Counted from the first letter of the stretch, positions 1-8,720 are shown. The stretch: DNA of 42,437 bases from Alloprevotella tannerae (GCA_015259125.1 JABZGR010000017.1:1-42437), one strand, 5' to 3'. Translations and numbers: made by a program. The notes: generated by a model not told the origin, from the sequence alone.

Positions 1-172
1 CAAGAACAAATGAAACACTTGGCGTAATGCCAGAACTTTGCGCCTTTTCATAAATGTTTGTATGAAAACTTATGATTGGCTCTTCGCTTTGCGCTTGTGT
101 CGTGAGCGGAGTTACAATCATCGCCATCAGCACCAAAAGCACTGATGTCAAGAAACTTCTTTTATTTCTCAT
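1..172 (-). CDS. Exported protein, N-terminal part only (runs off the window)
   Basis: An open frame starts at ATG 172-170 and stays open to the window edge, giving 57 residues. The first 28 residues form a clear Sec signal peptide: basic MRNKR, a hydrophobic core rich in L, V and M, then TTQAQ before the likely cleavage. The mature part begins SEEPIISFHTNIYEKAQSSG, which I cannot assign to a family. The start lies only 4 bp after the stop codon of the S8 protease gene on the same strand, so it is the third gene of an exported-protein operon. Function is unknown; the rest of the gene would be needed to see whether it also has a type IX secretion tail. Confidence 0.8.
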   Translation of the reverse strand, partial: MRNKRSFLTSVLLVLMAMIVTPLTTQAQSEEPIISFHTNIYEKAQSSGITPSVSFVL

Positions 173-176
173 ATTT

Positions 177-2549
177 TTAATAAATAACAATTCGTTGTGC
201 CGGGCTTCCGTTCACTTGGATTAGGTAAACTCCTTTTGCCCAAGAAGAAGCATCAATATTTGTTTCATAACCGCTAGCTGCTTGTGAATGAAGCAGCTGG
301 CCGGAGAGGTTGTAAGCACGTACATTGAGTTGCTTAGCGTCTGCAAGGAAAATGGTGAATGAACGACTACCGGTCATGGTGATAATCGGCAATTCTTCTT
401 GTCCTGTTTTCACACCTTGTATACCGGTTTCATTCTTCTCCAGTAACACTTGCTTTAAACCTGCGTATGCATCAAACTTACCGGCACCCCATTGTACAGG
501 GTCGCCTGTGCTCGTTACAAAACTATCTTTTACGGCCGTTTCCTTAATAATGCGAACTACATCTTTATAAGTTAAGTTAGGATTAGCTTCCAACCAAAGG
601 GCAATAGCGCCGGCTACGACAGGTGTTGCCATTGAAGTGCCAAGTGATTGATGCCAGAAATAGGTCTTACCATCTTTATCGGACTTAGCTTGCAATGCTG
701 CCGGCGTGTAACCCATACTCGGATTAGTTACACAATAGGTATTAACAGAAGATATCACCGATGCGCCGGGAGCGCAGATGTCCGGCAAGTTTCTTCCGTC
801 AGCCAATGTGCCATAGGAAGAGAAACGTGAGATCTCACCGACCGGGAAATCATCGTTCTGGCCTTTTTTGTTATAACCGTAAACAAAACCATCTAACGAA
901 GGCCAGTTGTTACGAACGTTGTAACTACCAACACTAATTACATTGGCTGCACATGCCATATCGCTGATAGACCCATTGCGTGAACCCTTCACCCAACCTT
1001 GCTGATCATAGTCGTCAAAATACACAAACTGCGCATCGCCATATACATCAACACGTTGTCCGGCTTTCTTGCTCTTAATGATCAATCCTAATTTATATTG
1101 ACCATCTTTGTTCGTTGTTTGATTATCGCTTGTCAAAAACTGTGCAAGCACATAATAGCGTCCTGTCTCCGGATCTTTTATAGACGCAGCACTGATATAA
1201 CCATCAAAAGCTTTCGCAAATGTAGAATTTACAACAGCTCCTGTTATGGCATAATCGCCACCTGAAGAATAAGTGATGGGCTGACCATTCGTGTTGGTTG
1301 TTACCGGAATACGCACAGCAACCTTATTATCGCGTGCAGCATTTGTAACTACAATCTGAAATTCAAATTCATCAGCATTGTTGCTATAAGCACAGATTTG
1401 TCCATTGCGAAGGTTGTAATACGTCTTATTCGGCGTTTTGAATTCACCTTCCATCATTGGGCGAATAAAAGTCTGAACGGTAGAGTCAGCTTTATCAAAA
1501 TTCGCCGTCAAAGCGATAGGAGAATCGGCTTCATTGCCGGCAGCAACACAAATAATGGCTTCTTTACCACACAACGCAAGGAATCTATTCATTACGCTTG
1601 TTGAATCGTGTGCCCCAACGTTACTACCTAACGAAAGGTTAATGACACAGGGTTTACGCTTTGGGCCCGACAACTTTGCGTAATTGATAATGTCATCCAC
1701 ACCAAACGCAATAAATTGGTCGCGCAAATCACCACACGAAGCGATAATTTCAGATTCTGTAGCACCACCATAATACAAGTTGGGGACCGTCACATTATAA
1801 GATGTATTTTGGTCGTCACTCTTTGCAGCAAGAATATTTCCTTTGTATCCACCGGCCATAATACCCAGTGTATGGGTACCATGGAAGTTTGTATAGCTAT
1901 CGCTTGCAAACTCTTCGATAGGATAGGTATCGTCGCGTTGCTGCATGGTGTCAAGTACCGCGCGAGGATAATAGTTCTGATAAAGATAGCCTTGCTTCGT
2001 TGTTGTTGTGGCTGTTATCTTACTCAGATATCCGAAACGTGTTGTACCATCAGGCTTTAAAAAGTTGATGTGGTTGGGATCGATACCTCCATCGACAATA
2101 CCTGTCACAACGCCCTTACCGGTGTAAGCCTGTGGAAGATTAACACCTTGGTGGATTTTGTCGATACCTGTAGCACGGCGAACAATGTCCATCTTCTGAT
2201 AGACAGGACGTGACAATTCCATGCGTCTAACGCATTTCAACTCCGCAATACGCTCCACATCTACTGTAGGTAGCGTAACGATAGCAATATTACCACGCAC
2301 TCTGTGTACTTGAACGCCTTGCGATTTCAGTTCGGCAAGCGCCTGCTGACCATTGAATTCAATCATAGCCAAGACATTTTGCTGAACTTGTTTCGGCTGT
2401 TCGAAAGTACGTAAGCGGCTATTGTAGGTCGGAATTGATGTATTCCGCATCTGCAATAGCATCATTTGGCTCTGCAAATCGAGCTTTGATTGGCCATATA
2501 CCGTAGTAGCTATGGCCAAACACAAAGTAGTAAACGTAAACTTTCTCAT
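177..2549 (-). CDS. S8 family subtilisin-like serine protease with type IX secretion C-terminal domain
   Basis: The 790-residue product has a signal peptide (residues 1-19, cut after VYG), a prodomain-like stretch to about 120, and a subtilase domain. The catalytic triad is visible: Asp153 in GIVDGGID, His223 in FHGTHTLGI and Ser639 in LGTSMATP. Asn339 in VAAGNEA is the oxyanion residue. About 200 residues are inserted between the Asn and Ser motifs, as in large Bacteroidota subtilases. The last 70 residues end with KGVYLIQVNG and look like a T9SS type A sorting domain, which suggests surface delivery or secretion. The start codon overlaps the stop of the upstream gene by one base (TAATG), implying translational coupling. 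Substrate is unknown; cleavage of host or dietary protein is inference. Confidence 0.93.
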   Translation of the reverse strand: MRKFTFTTLCLAIATTVYGQSKLDLQSQMMLLQMRNTSIPTYNSRLRTFEQPKQVQQNVLAMIEFNGQQALAELKSQGVQVHRVRGNIAIVTLPTVDVERIAELKCVRRMELSRPVYQKMDIVRRATGIDKIHQGVNLPQAYTGKGVVTGIVDGGIDPNHINFLKPDGTTRFGYLSKITATTTTKQGYLYQNYYPRAVLDTMQQRDDTYPIEEFASDSYTNFHGTHTLGIMAGGYKGNILAAKSDDQNTSYNVTVPNLYYGGATESEIIASCGDLRDQFIAFGVDDIINYAKLSGPKRKPCVINLSLGSNVGAHDSTSVMNRFLALCGKEAIICVAAGNEADSPIALTANFDKADSTVQTFIRPMMEGEFKTPNKTYYNLRNGQICAYSNNADEFEFQIVVTNAARDNKVAVRIPVTTNTNGQPITYSSGGDYAITGAVVNSTFAKAFDGYISAASIKDPETGRYYVLAQFLTSDNQTTNKDGQYKLGLIIKSKKAGQRVDVYGDAQFVYFDDYDQQGWVKGSRNGSISDMACAANVISVGSYNVRNNWPSLDGFVYGYNKKGQNDDFPVGEISRFSSYGTLADGRNLPDICAPGASVISSVNTYCVTNPSMGYTPAALQAKSDKDGKTYFWHQSLGTSMATPVVAGAIALWLEANPNLTYKDVVRIIKETAVKDSFVTSTGDPVQWGAGKFDAYAGLKQVLLEKNETGIQGVKTGQEELPIITMTGSRSFTIFLADAKQLNVRAYNLSGQLLHSQAASGYETNIDASSWAKGVYLIQVNGSPAQRIVIY

Positions 2550-4147
2550 TATTTCTTTATCAAGATTTTCTTACCATTTATTATATACAAACCTGAAGGT
2601 AAATTGTCGCCTTGCACGCGCGTACCATTAAGATGATAAATGGCTGCCTTTTCTTTTGCAGACTGTTGCCAGATGCCTTCCATTCCCGTAGAACCGGTTA
2701 GTAGAATATCCAAACGATCGCCATTCTTCAACGTCACTTCGAAGCTGGTTCCTCCTTCATAAGTCGGTTTCACTTTCTCACCATTCAAATTTACAACCAT
2801 CTTGCTGAGGTCGTTACCATAAGCACCAAACATAAAGGTATTATCGTCGGCAGAGAACATCAGTGTGTTTTCTCCGCTTTGCATAGGAACGGTTGAACGG
2901 TCTGAGCGATAGAAATTAAATCCGTAATTGGCAAGACTAATATCGTCGATATACACAATGGCTTTCTGGTCGCGCACGATTGCTGACGTTGTTACATCTA
3001 TCTGCATGCCTTCCGTGAGTTTTATCTCATAAGTTCCATCGCCGCCGGCTGTCATGGCTGTGCCATTTACTTTCAGCGCTTCTATCTTGCAGCCACTATT
3101 TGGCTTTATCTGAATCATGCTACTTACTTCGTTCAGTTCGATCGTGTTTTCGCCGTCTTTAATCGTTATGACTTTGTTATTATAGCTACTGCCTTGATAT
3201 ACGGTGATGTTTTCGGCTTTATCTACGTTCAATGTTGCTTTAATGGTAGCATATTTGTGGGCCTGAATATCGAAAGTTGTTTCAGCTTTCACAAGATATT
3301 CGAAGGTTCCATACACGCTTGTAACTACATTATTGACTTTAAATTCGTCTAAGGCGTAGTTTGTTTTGTCGAAGGTAAGTGCGAGTTTTGTTCCGGCCTT
3401 CACGGTAAAGTTGGCATCGGCGAAGTTGGTCACCTCTTTACCATCAGCTGTAACCTTACTGAGAATAGCTTTAACATCTTCGCTTGAAAAATTGAATTTT
3501 ACAGGACAGTCTACATCCGGATAGTTAGCGGTAATAACGACTACGCTTCCTTCTTTGGGGGTTACAAAGAACTGATTGCCTGAACTGTTTACTTCTACTC
3601 CGTCGAGTGTAACTTTATAAAGTGGCGCATCGCCATAATTGGCATTGCCTATGGTTAACGTTTTCTCTACGTTGGGAATCCATTTCACCGTATTGTCACC
3701 ATCTTGCAAACTTACTACGGAGTGCGACTCGTAGCGCTCCATCTTTACTTTTGCAGCATGATCGACTTTAACGGTGCAAGATCCGGTGCGCGCATCAGCA
3801 AGTACGCCCGACCTTACCGTGAAAGTAAGGTTGGCATCGGCATCTGATAAATAAATGTTGCAAGAAGTAAGACTTGAAATTGTTTGTTCTACAAACTCGC
3901 CGTCTTTGTTGGGCTTATAGACTCTCTTTAAATAAAAGCCCTCTTTGGCTTCTATCTGAACAGAACCATACTGTGGGACGGTTAATTTGTTCACACCATT
4001 TACGAGATTCGCGACCGGTGCATAATTAACTTTCACCATCACTCTACTGGCATCGTCGATATCTAACTTAATAGATATATCCGCCATAGCATTCATTGAC
4101 GTTAGTGCCATCAGCACTAAGACAAAGGCATAGTAGATTTTCTTCAT
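2549..4147 (-). CDS. Exported repeat-containing protein with type IX secretion-like tail, unknown function
   Basis: The product has 532 residues. Residues 1-22 are a signal peptide ending in SMNAMA. The mature part is rich in beta-strand-forming residues and reads as several loosely repeated modules of about 80-100 residues, with recurring phrases such as VxLNGxxV and DGENTI. The C-terminus (AAIYHLNGTRV, then LPSGLYIINGKKILIKK) resembles the short sorting tails seen on Prevotella and Porphyromonas exported proteins. It is the first gene of the operon, with a TAATG overlap into the S8 protease gene. A partner, substrate-binding or inhibitor role for the protease is possible, but nothing in the sequence proves it. 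Confidence 0.8.
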   Translation of the reverse strand: MKKIYYAFVLVLMALTSMNAMADISIKLDIDDASRVMVKVNYAPVANLVNGVNKLTVPQYGSVQIEAKEGFYLKRVYKPNKDGEFVEQTISSLTSCNIYLSDADANLTFTVRSGVLADARTGSCTVKVDHAAKVKMERYESHSVVSLQDGDNTVKWIPNVEKTLTIGNANYGDAPLYKVTLDGVEVNSSGNQFFVTPKEGSVVVITANYPDVDCPVKFNFSSEDVKAILSKVTADGKEVTNFADANFTVKAGTKLALTFDKTNYALDEFKVNNVVTSVYGTFEYLVKAETTFDIQAHKYATIKATLNVDKAENITVYQGSSYNNKVITIKDGENTIELNEVSSMIQIKPNSGCKIEALKVNGTAMTAGGDGTYEIKLTEGMQIDVTTSAIVRDQKAIVYIDDISLANYGFNFYRSDRSTVPMQSGENTLMFSADDNTFMFGAYGNDLSKMVVNLNGEKVKPTYEGGTSFEVTLKNGDRLDILLTGSTGMEGIWQQSAKEKAAIYHLNGTRVQGDNLPSGLYIINGKKILIKK

Positions 4148-4603
4148 ACGCTTTAAAATTAATATTATCTATTGTGTCTATTATCTAGCTTAAAATATCT
4201 CGGAGGAGATTTTACTTCGGCATGCTTTAACCCGCAAGATTCAAGCAATAATACCACCTTACATCTGAATGCTTCGCTAAGCTTCTTATCTTTACAAACC
4301 GCGCCCAAAGATACAAAAAGAATCTCACAACCAAAATTATATTCGGGTTTTTGTGGTTTCCTCTGGATATTTTTCTGTCAATTTGGAAGGTTTCTCGCCC
4401 ACTTTAGCAGAAAGAGATTCAAGGGCGGCAGTAGAAAATAGTCCGGACGTGCGCGAGAAATGCGTAAAGACACGTCCGGCCCAAGTTTGAACATCCTCAT
4501 CAAATTAATGAGCATGGTCAGCATCGTCATGGCCGGCCTTACAGTGGCCTACAATCTGATGTAGTGCTGCAAAGATAGAATGATATAGCAACCCTGATTC
4601 TAC
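4148..4603. other. Gap between exported-protein operon and immunity-type genes
   Basis: I see no convincing full gene in this 456-bp stretch. The 89-codon plus-strand frame at 4172-4441 has no recognisable motif and is rich in rare-looking residue runs. The right half holds the HppA C-terminal relic (separate entry). A 9-bp perfect inverted repeat, CCGGACGTG at 4443-4451 and CACGTCCGG at 4471-4479, spans the left edge of that relic. Confidence 0.5.
4460..4564 (+). pseudogene. Relic of the C-terminus of a membrane-bound (Na+/H+) pyrophosphatase
   Basis: In the plus frame, codons 4466-4561 read KDTSGPSLNILIKLM then SMVSIVMAGLTVAYNLM, followed by TAG at 4562-4564. This matches the strongly conserved C-terminal end of ion-pumping pyrophosphatases (HppA), whose last membrane helix follows GDPFKDTSGPSLNIL. 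Here the homology stops abruptly just before the Lys. A TAG at 4440-4442 closes the frame upstream, and none of the other 600-700 residues of HppA are present. An ATG at 4460 happens to open a 34-codon frame through the relic. I read it as a deletion or rearrangement scar; a retained one-helix microprotein is a less likely alternative. Confidence 0.72.
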
Positions 4604-4984
4604 CTAAAAGGAACTGGTAGGATCGGGGTTGCTAAGATTATCTTCCTCCGCCCCAACAGTCGCTTTCCAATTCTTGTATCTATTTATCAAGACTTCTCTC
4701 CACTCTTCACTTGGACATTGACCAATTAAGCACAGATAATCAGTCTCGCTTACTTGCTTAATCATGGATTCCACTAATTGTAAAACACGCCATTGAAGGT
4801 CGTAGAAGGCTGATTCGGGGAAGATACGAACTAAGCCCAAAGCTTCTTCGTATGAAAGAGGCAAGGTAATCCTTTCAAGATGCGCATCGTAGCAATTTAT
4901 TAAGCGATCAACAGACGCATCGTCGGAAAGAGATTCATTGGGCATTCTTCCAAGTTTTACCAAGCAAACAAACTCCTGCCTCAT
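4604..4984 (-). CDS. Small acidic hypothetical protein, candidate immunity protein
   Basis: The 126-residue product starts MRQEFVCLVKLGRMPNESL. It is acidic and predicted mostly helical, has no signal peptide or membrane segment, and contains a hydrophobic helical stretch around IFPESAFYDLQWRVLQLVE. I do not recognise a family. It is the last gene of the immunity-type run, on the same strand, 149 bp after the DUF1963 gene and separated from it by a strong stem-loop at 5076-5120. It may therefore have its own promoter or depend on read-through. A cytoplasmic immunity role is suggested only by context and by its size and charge. Confidence 0.65.
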   Translation of the reverse strand: MRQEFVCLVKLGRMPNESLSDDASVDRLINCYDAHLERITLPLSYEEALGLVRIFPESAFYDLQWRVLQLVESMIKQVSETDYLCLIGQCPSEEWREVLINRYKNWKATVGAEEDNLSNPDPTSSF

Positions 4985-5075
4985 ATTTGTTGTTCTTTCT
5001 AACTATATCGATTTTACAATTCTCCTTTATCCGCTTTGATTGAAAAGGCAATAGCATCTTTCTTGCAAAAATAAA

Positions 5076-5120
5076 GAGTAGTGTTCCCCAAACGTGCGCA
5101 GCATTTTGGGAAACACTGCT
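5076..5120 (-). terminator. Intrinsic terminator after the DUF1963 gene
   Basis: A 17-bp stem with two mismatches is formed by 5076-5092 and 5104-5120 around an 11-nt loop. On the minus strand it is followed by a T-rich run (TTTATTTTTGC). It lies just downstream of the stop codon at 5134. Confidence 0.75.
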
Positions 5121-5133
5121 CTCTCCATATTGC

Positions 5134-5979
5134 TTAGCAACAATCCCAACTATACAAACATTTCGTAAAGTCGAGGTTCTTCAGTTGCTCTTTTGTGGCA
5201 AAGAAGTTGCCCACGCCCGAGTCGCCCCAAAGAATTTGGTAATCCTCATCACCATAGTATGAGTCGAGCTGGAACAATAATTCAGTATAGTTTTGCAGCG
5301 AGTCGCAAATGCGTGGGTCTGACTGCGTAAAGTATCCATAGCCCCCTATTTGCGTATGCTTTTCAATCTCAAGCGCATCATAGAGTTCACCGAAAAGATC
5401 TTCGTCTATATCATTGATCTCACAAAGACTTCCCACTTGCTGTTCGGGAAAATGCGAATTCCACTTTTTCACAAAGACAGCTCCGGCACGATAGTCGAAT
5501 AACAGCGGCCATTGCTTCTCCGACTTAAAGGCCATAGACAAAGGAATATCGGTCATAATGGGCGTACACAGATATCCGTCTTCGTCACCCTTTGGTTTGT
5601 AAAGAGTAGTCAACTCTTGCTCAGAGAAGTGGTCTTCGATCGTAGGATAATACAAGACGCGTTTATTTATATCGGAGCAAGGGTTTTCATAGTCATTACC
5701 CATATCATAATCGCCACCAAAAATCCAAAACTGTACGATGCCTTTCTTTGGATATAAAGCGTTCTCGGGCAACTCTTCGCAGTTTATCTGTGCCAGAAAC
5801 ATCAGTTGTTCGCCCTTATCATTGGTTGGAATACAAGCTGATTTTGGCAAATAGAAGTGCCCGCCTACCTTACTCTGTGTAATTCCCACCATCGGGTTAG
5901 CCGTTAGCTCTATCTTGATTACGTCGAGTAGTGCCTCTTTCTTAAAATCTTCTATAAATGCATTTAGCTTTTCTTTCAT
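5134..5979 (-). CDS. DUF1963 (YwqG-like) protein
   Basis: The 281-residue product carries the pattern of the DUF1963/YwqG family. An early KVGGHFYLP segment (about residues 37-45) is followed by LMFLAQINCEELP (about 59-71), a tyrosine- and acid-rich middle, and a GGYGYFTQSDPR segment near 218. The C-terminal segment LLFQLDSYYGDEDYQILWGD and GVGNFFATKEQL are the family's usual closing blocks. There is no signal peptide. DUF1963 members occur as standalone cytoplasmic proteins and are listed among immunity families in bacterial polyimmunity loci. Here it is followed by a terminator and preceded, with a 19-bp gap, by another small gene on the same strand. Confidence 0.85.
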   Translation of the reverse strand: MKEKLNAFIEDFKKEALLDVIKIELTANPMVGITQSKVGGHFYLPKSACIPTNDKGEQLMFLAQINCEELPENALYPKKGIVQFWIFGGDYDMGNDYENPCSDINKRVLYYPTIEDHFSEQELTTLYKPKGDEDGYLCTPIMTDIPLSMAFKSEKQWPLLFDYRAGAVFVKKWNSHFPEQQVGSLCEINDIDEDLFGELYDALEIEKHTQIGGYGYFTQSDPRICDSLQNYTELLFQLDSYYGDEDYQILWGDSGVGNFFATKEQLKNLDFTKCLYSWDCC

Positions 5980-5998
5980 TGTTTTGCCTCCTTCATTG

Positions 5999-6436
5999 TT
6001 ACTTACTCATTGTCGGCTCAATATCATAGATCATTTTCCCCGCGAAGAAGATATTCATCACACAGTGTACAGGGACTTGATCCGTCCAAAGCCAGCCTTG
6101 GAATACAGCCATACCCCAATTGTAGGTTTCGTGGATAATCTCAAACTCACTATGCTTATAGCTGCTTTGATATGTTTCAAAATCTATACGCTTGCCTTGA
6201 AATTTCTCTAACAGCGTATCGCTGAACACAAGTACATCTACATCATCTATGTCTACTTGCTCAAAAATGATTTGTGCTTTATGAGTGTGTTCTGCACCTT
6301 CATCATAGGAAAAGATATAATCAAAATGCAATATCAGACTTCCGTCCTTATACTCCATCTCCTTGATGCGTGCATCGTGAAGCGAGTATTTGAAATATGC
6401 GCCAAAGTCTCTTGCTATTTTCATCTTTACAGCCAA
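5999..6436 (-). CDS. Hypothetical cytoplasmic protein, candidate immunity protein
   Basis: The 145-residue product begins MAVKMKIARDFGAYFKYSL. A second Met at residue 5 is an alternative start. The segment SLHDARIKEMEYKDGSLILHF looks like the start of a small beta-rich domain, with HDARI as a short conserved-looking motif. A tryptophan-rich end (YNWGMAVFQGWLW) follows. It has no membrane or export signals. It sits 19 bp from the DUF1963 gene and 38 bp from the SUKH gene, so all three are probably co-transcribed. I do not recognise a named family; immunity function is inferred from the neighbours. Confidence 0.7.
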   Translation of the reverse strand: MAVKMKIARDFGAYFKYSLHDARIKEMEYKDGSLILHFDYIFSYDEGAEHTHKAQIIFEQVDIDDVDVLVFSDTLLEKFQGKRIDFETYQSSYKHSEFEIIHETYNWGMAVFQGWLWTDQVPVHCVMNIFFAGKMIYDIEPTMSK

Positions 6437-6474
6437 TTGTCTGCCCTATATCCTTGGTCGTATATTACTGCACG

Positions 6475-7950
6475 TCAACTTCCGCAAACTACGTAAAACA
6501 TAGGAACTTCATGCGCTGTGTAATCAGAACTACTGCCCTCATAATCTATTCCTTCAAAAAATACGTGGTCGCCCAGCTCTTTATTAGCCATCAGCTTTTG
6601 CAGTTTCCAGACTATCTCCTGTACAGAAAAAGACTTTCCATTATCGGCTTTCAAATGCGCCCTGATATCTACCTGCCACATACCATCTTCTTTTTCCTCT
6701 TCAAGAAGTTCTTCATAGTCATCAGTCAGACATTCATTATCATAGAGTTGCTCCAAGCTTTCTATCCACGCCTCGTATGTAACAAGTATTTCCGCTTCTT
6801 CTATTGGTGCGTTACATTCCGTTTCCCGCCAGTTCTCACCAAGTCTTTGCGCCATCTTTTCATTGAATTTTGCCTCAAATTCTTCTGCTGAATAATCGTG
6901 CTTATCAAAAATCCAATTTACGTCAAACAGATTATTATATTTGTGCTGCTGATCATTAGCAGGCGCTTCCGGCGTAACATCTTCGTTCTTATATTTCTTA
7001 TAATGCTCGTATACCAGCGGCGTTTGCGATTTATTTTTCTCTAAAGCCCCAGACAGCAAATGAAATTCCACAAGTTCCATACACCATTCTATAACCTTTC
7101 CTTCCTCGGCCTTTTCGATAGCTTTTTCGAACATTTCCAAGGCCTTTAAGTTGTCGGCTTCCGAATTATGGGGAAAGCATCGACTCGCATAAGAATAGCC
7201 ATAACGGTAATACCATACTGCTTTTCTCTCTTCCTCAGGAATCATATCCATGATTCTCATCGCCTCGTTTTCCTGATTATTGTTGTTGTAAGACCTAGCC
7301 AGCATACCCATAAGTTCAGCACTCAAATTCTCGATGCCTACGTAGTTGAGCAATTCTATCACGCGCTCTTCTTCCTGTATCTCTTGAAGGAACTTTATGG
7401 CAAGGCATTTTTGGTTTTCATCTAAAAGCGCAAAGTCTTCATTTTCCATTTCTGTGGCATCTATGGTAAGCCCTTTGATAAAGTCTTCAAAGGTATCCGC
7501 CAAAACACCAATATGATAATCGCTCTCTTGATCTACTACGACCACTTTGGGCTCGCCATCTTTTCCGCACGCCCTATAATCAAGGAAAATCATATCGTGA
7601 CCACCCGAAATGGTATCGGCCACGGCAATGCCAATATTAGGATAGCCCCACTCCGATATCATAAATGCACTTCCCAGTTCGCCGCAAAGCGAATGGCATT
7701 TTGTTCTGTCTATGCCGAATATACCGGTAATGTTTATTTCATAATCGTCTGTAAGAAATACACGTAGTACAGGAATACCCCCGTTGTGTTTTTTGATGAG
7801 TTCGATATAGGATTGCGGCAGTTTGTAGCCCAATTCTTTTTCTATTTCCGATATTTCTTCGTCCGTAGGCGCTTTGCCTATATATGCTTTCTTCGCATAA
7901 TCACTATCGTTCCAAAAGTTTGTCCAATCAAAGTTTTCAAATGGTTTCAT
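6475..7950 (-). CDS. SUKH (SMI1/KNR4) domain protein with helical-repeat middle and extra C-terminal domain
   Basis: The 491-residue product has a SUKH-type domain at about residues 22-155. It shows PTDEEISEIEKELGYKLP, YIELIKKHNGG, a glycine/tryptophan segment FMISEWGYPNIGIAVADT, and the late DTFEDFIKGL helix. SUKH proteins are the commonest immunity proteins against nuclease and deaminase toxins. Residues about 170-330 are acidic helical repeats that resemble degenerate TPRs. The last 150 residues form a separate domain ending DYTAHEVPMFYVVCGS, which I do not recognise. The ribosome site AGAGGA precedes ATG 7950. This length is about three times that of a simple SUKH protein. Confidence 0.85.
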   Translation of the reverse strand: MKPFENFDWTNFWNDSDYAKKAYIGKAPTDEEISEIEKELGYKLPQSYIELIKKHNGGIPVLRVFLTDDYEINITGIFGIDRTKCHSLCGELGSAFMISEWGYPNIGIAVADTISGGHDMIFLDYRACGKDGEPKVVVVDQESDYHIGVLADTFEDFIKGLTIDATEMENEDFALLDENQKCLAIKFLQEIQEEERVIELLNYVGIENLSAELMGMLARSYNNNNQENEAMRIMDMIPEEERKAVWYYRYGYSYASRCFPHNSEADNLKALEMFEKAIEKAEEGKVIEWCMELVEFHLLSGALEKNKSQTPLVYEHYKKYKNEDVTPEAPANDQQHKYNNLFDVNWIFDKHDYSAEEFEAKFNEKMAQRLGENWRETECNAPIEEAEILVTYEAWIESLEQLYDNECLTDDYEELLEEEKEDGMWQVDIRAHLKADNGKSFSVQEIVWKLQKLMANKELGDHVFFEGIDYEGSSSDYTAHEVPMFYVVCGS

Positions 7951-8053
7951 ATCAATTCCTCTTTATTTGCTTATACTTTAGATTTATCCCGTGTTGCTCC
8001 GGCGTACAAGTATACCGACAAACACAAATTTCTAATTGATGAATAACAACGAC

Positions 8054-8509
8054 TCAACTCTCCCAAGACACGCCGTTTACTTCTCCCTTGTCATCAAAGG
8101 CAACGCATAATATCTCATCACTCTCTTCAGGTAGAATCATAAAATCCATGGTAATGCTATGTTCATCGCTATCTATCCACAGATTTATAGCTGTTACCGT
8201 CATTTTCGAGACAAACTCAGCAATATCATCAGGTAAGTTTGCATCTTTACATTCTTCAAGATGGAAGTCCATATAGCTCCGATCCTCTTTCAAGTTTTCT
8301 ATCAACGCTTGGGTAGCTTCCTTGATATGGTCTTTACAGTTTTCTAAAAAGAGCGCGAATCTGTCCAAGTCCTCTTCTTTCACATCCGCACCTTGGTCAT
8401 ACCATAAGGTTACGTTTATGCCATCAACTTGACCTTCCCAGACTTCTTCGACATCGTCGTTCGCGTCGAAACTCACTTTACCAAAATATTTGTGCTCAAA
8501 TGTTTGCAT
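8054..8509 (-). CDS. DUF2004 domain protein
   Basis: The 151-residue product matches the DUF2004 layout. An N-terminal FEHKYFGKVSFD block is followed by WEGQVDGINVTLWYD, a helical middle rich in D and E, and a C-terminal block with DFMILPEESDEILCVAFDD and the closing VSWES. It is strongly acidic and cytoplasmic. DUF2004 proteins are seen in immunity-gene clusters of Bacteroidota and Firmicutes. It lies 103 bp upstream of the SUKH gene on the same strand. The exact toxin it might counter cannot be read from the sequence. Confidence 0.8.
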   Translation of the reverse strand: MQTFEHKYFGKVSFDANDDVEEVWEGQVDGINVTLWYDQGADVKEEDLDRFALFLENCKDHIKEATQALIENLKEDRSYMDFHLEECKDANLPDDIAEFVSKMTVTAINLWIDSDEHSITMDFMILPEESDEILCVAFDDKGEVNGVSWES

Positions 8510-8527
8510 TTTTCTGTCTCCTTTTAT

Positions 8528-8626
8528 TTAACCATCCATTGAACGATCAAAACAATCATATATTCCGTCTACTTCAAGGGCGATAATACAATCTTTTTCT
8601 ATGTTGTGCGCCACGTAAGTGATCAT
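8528..8626 (-). pseudogene. Short ORF or gene relic in the gap between the DUF1877 and DUF2004 genes
   Basis: ATG 8626-8624 opens a 32-codon frame ending TAA at 8530-8528 and reading MITYVAHNIEKDCIIALEVD. The frame remains open upstream, without a start, for another 16 codons. The amphipathic, acidic composition resembles the flanking immunity-type proteins, so it may be the tail of a decayed gene. I do not recognise it, and it could be chance. Confidence 0.25.
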
Positions 8627-8720
8627 TGCGCCAAAAGCTGAACGCCTAAAATAGGTTTGCCTTATAGCTCTACCCTATTTTTACTTCACGCTCGTGACGG
8701 CATCGTTGCAACGCGATTTT

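Noticed and set aside
4172..4441. 89-codon plus-strand frame
   Set aside because: No recognisable motif, an unusual composition, and it ends where the HppA relic region begins; likely chance.
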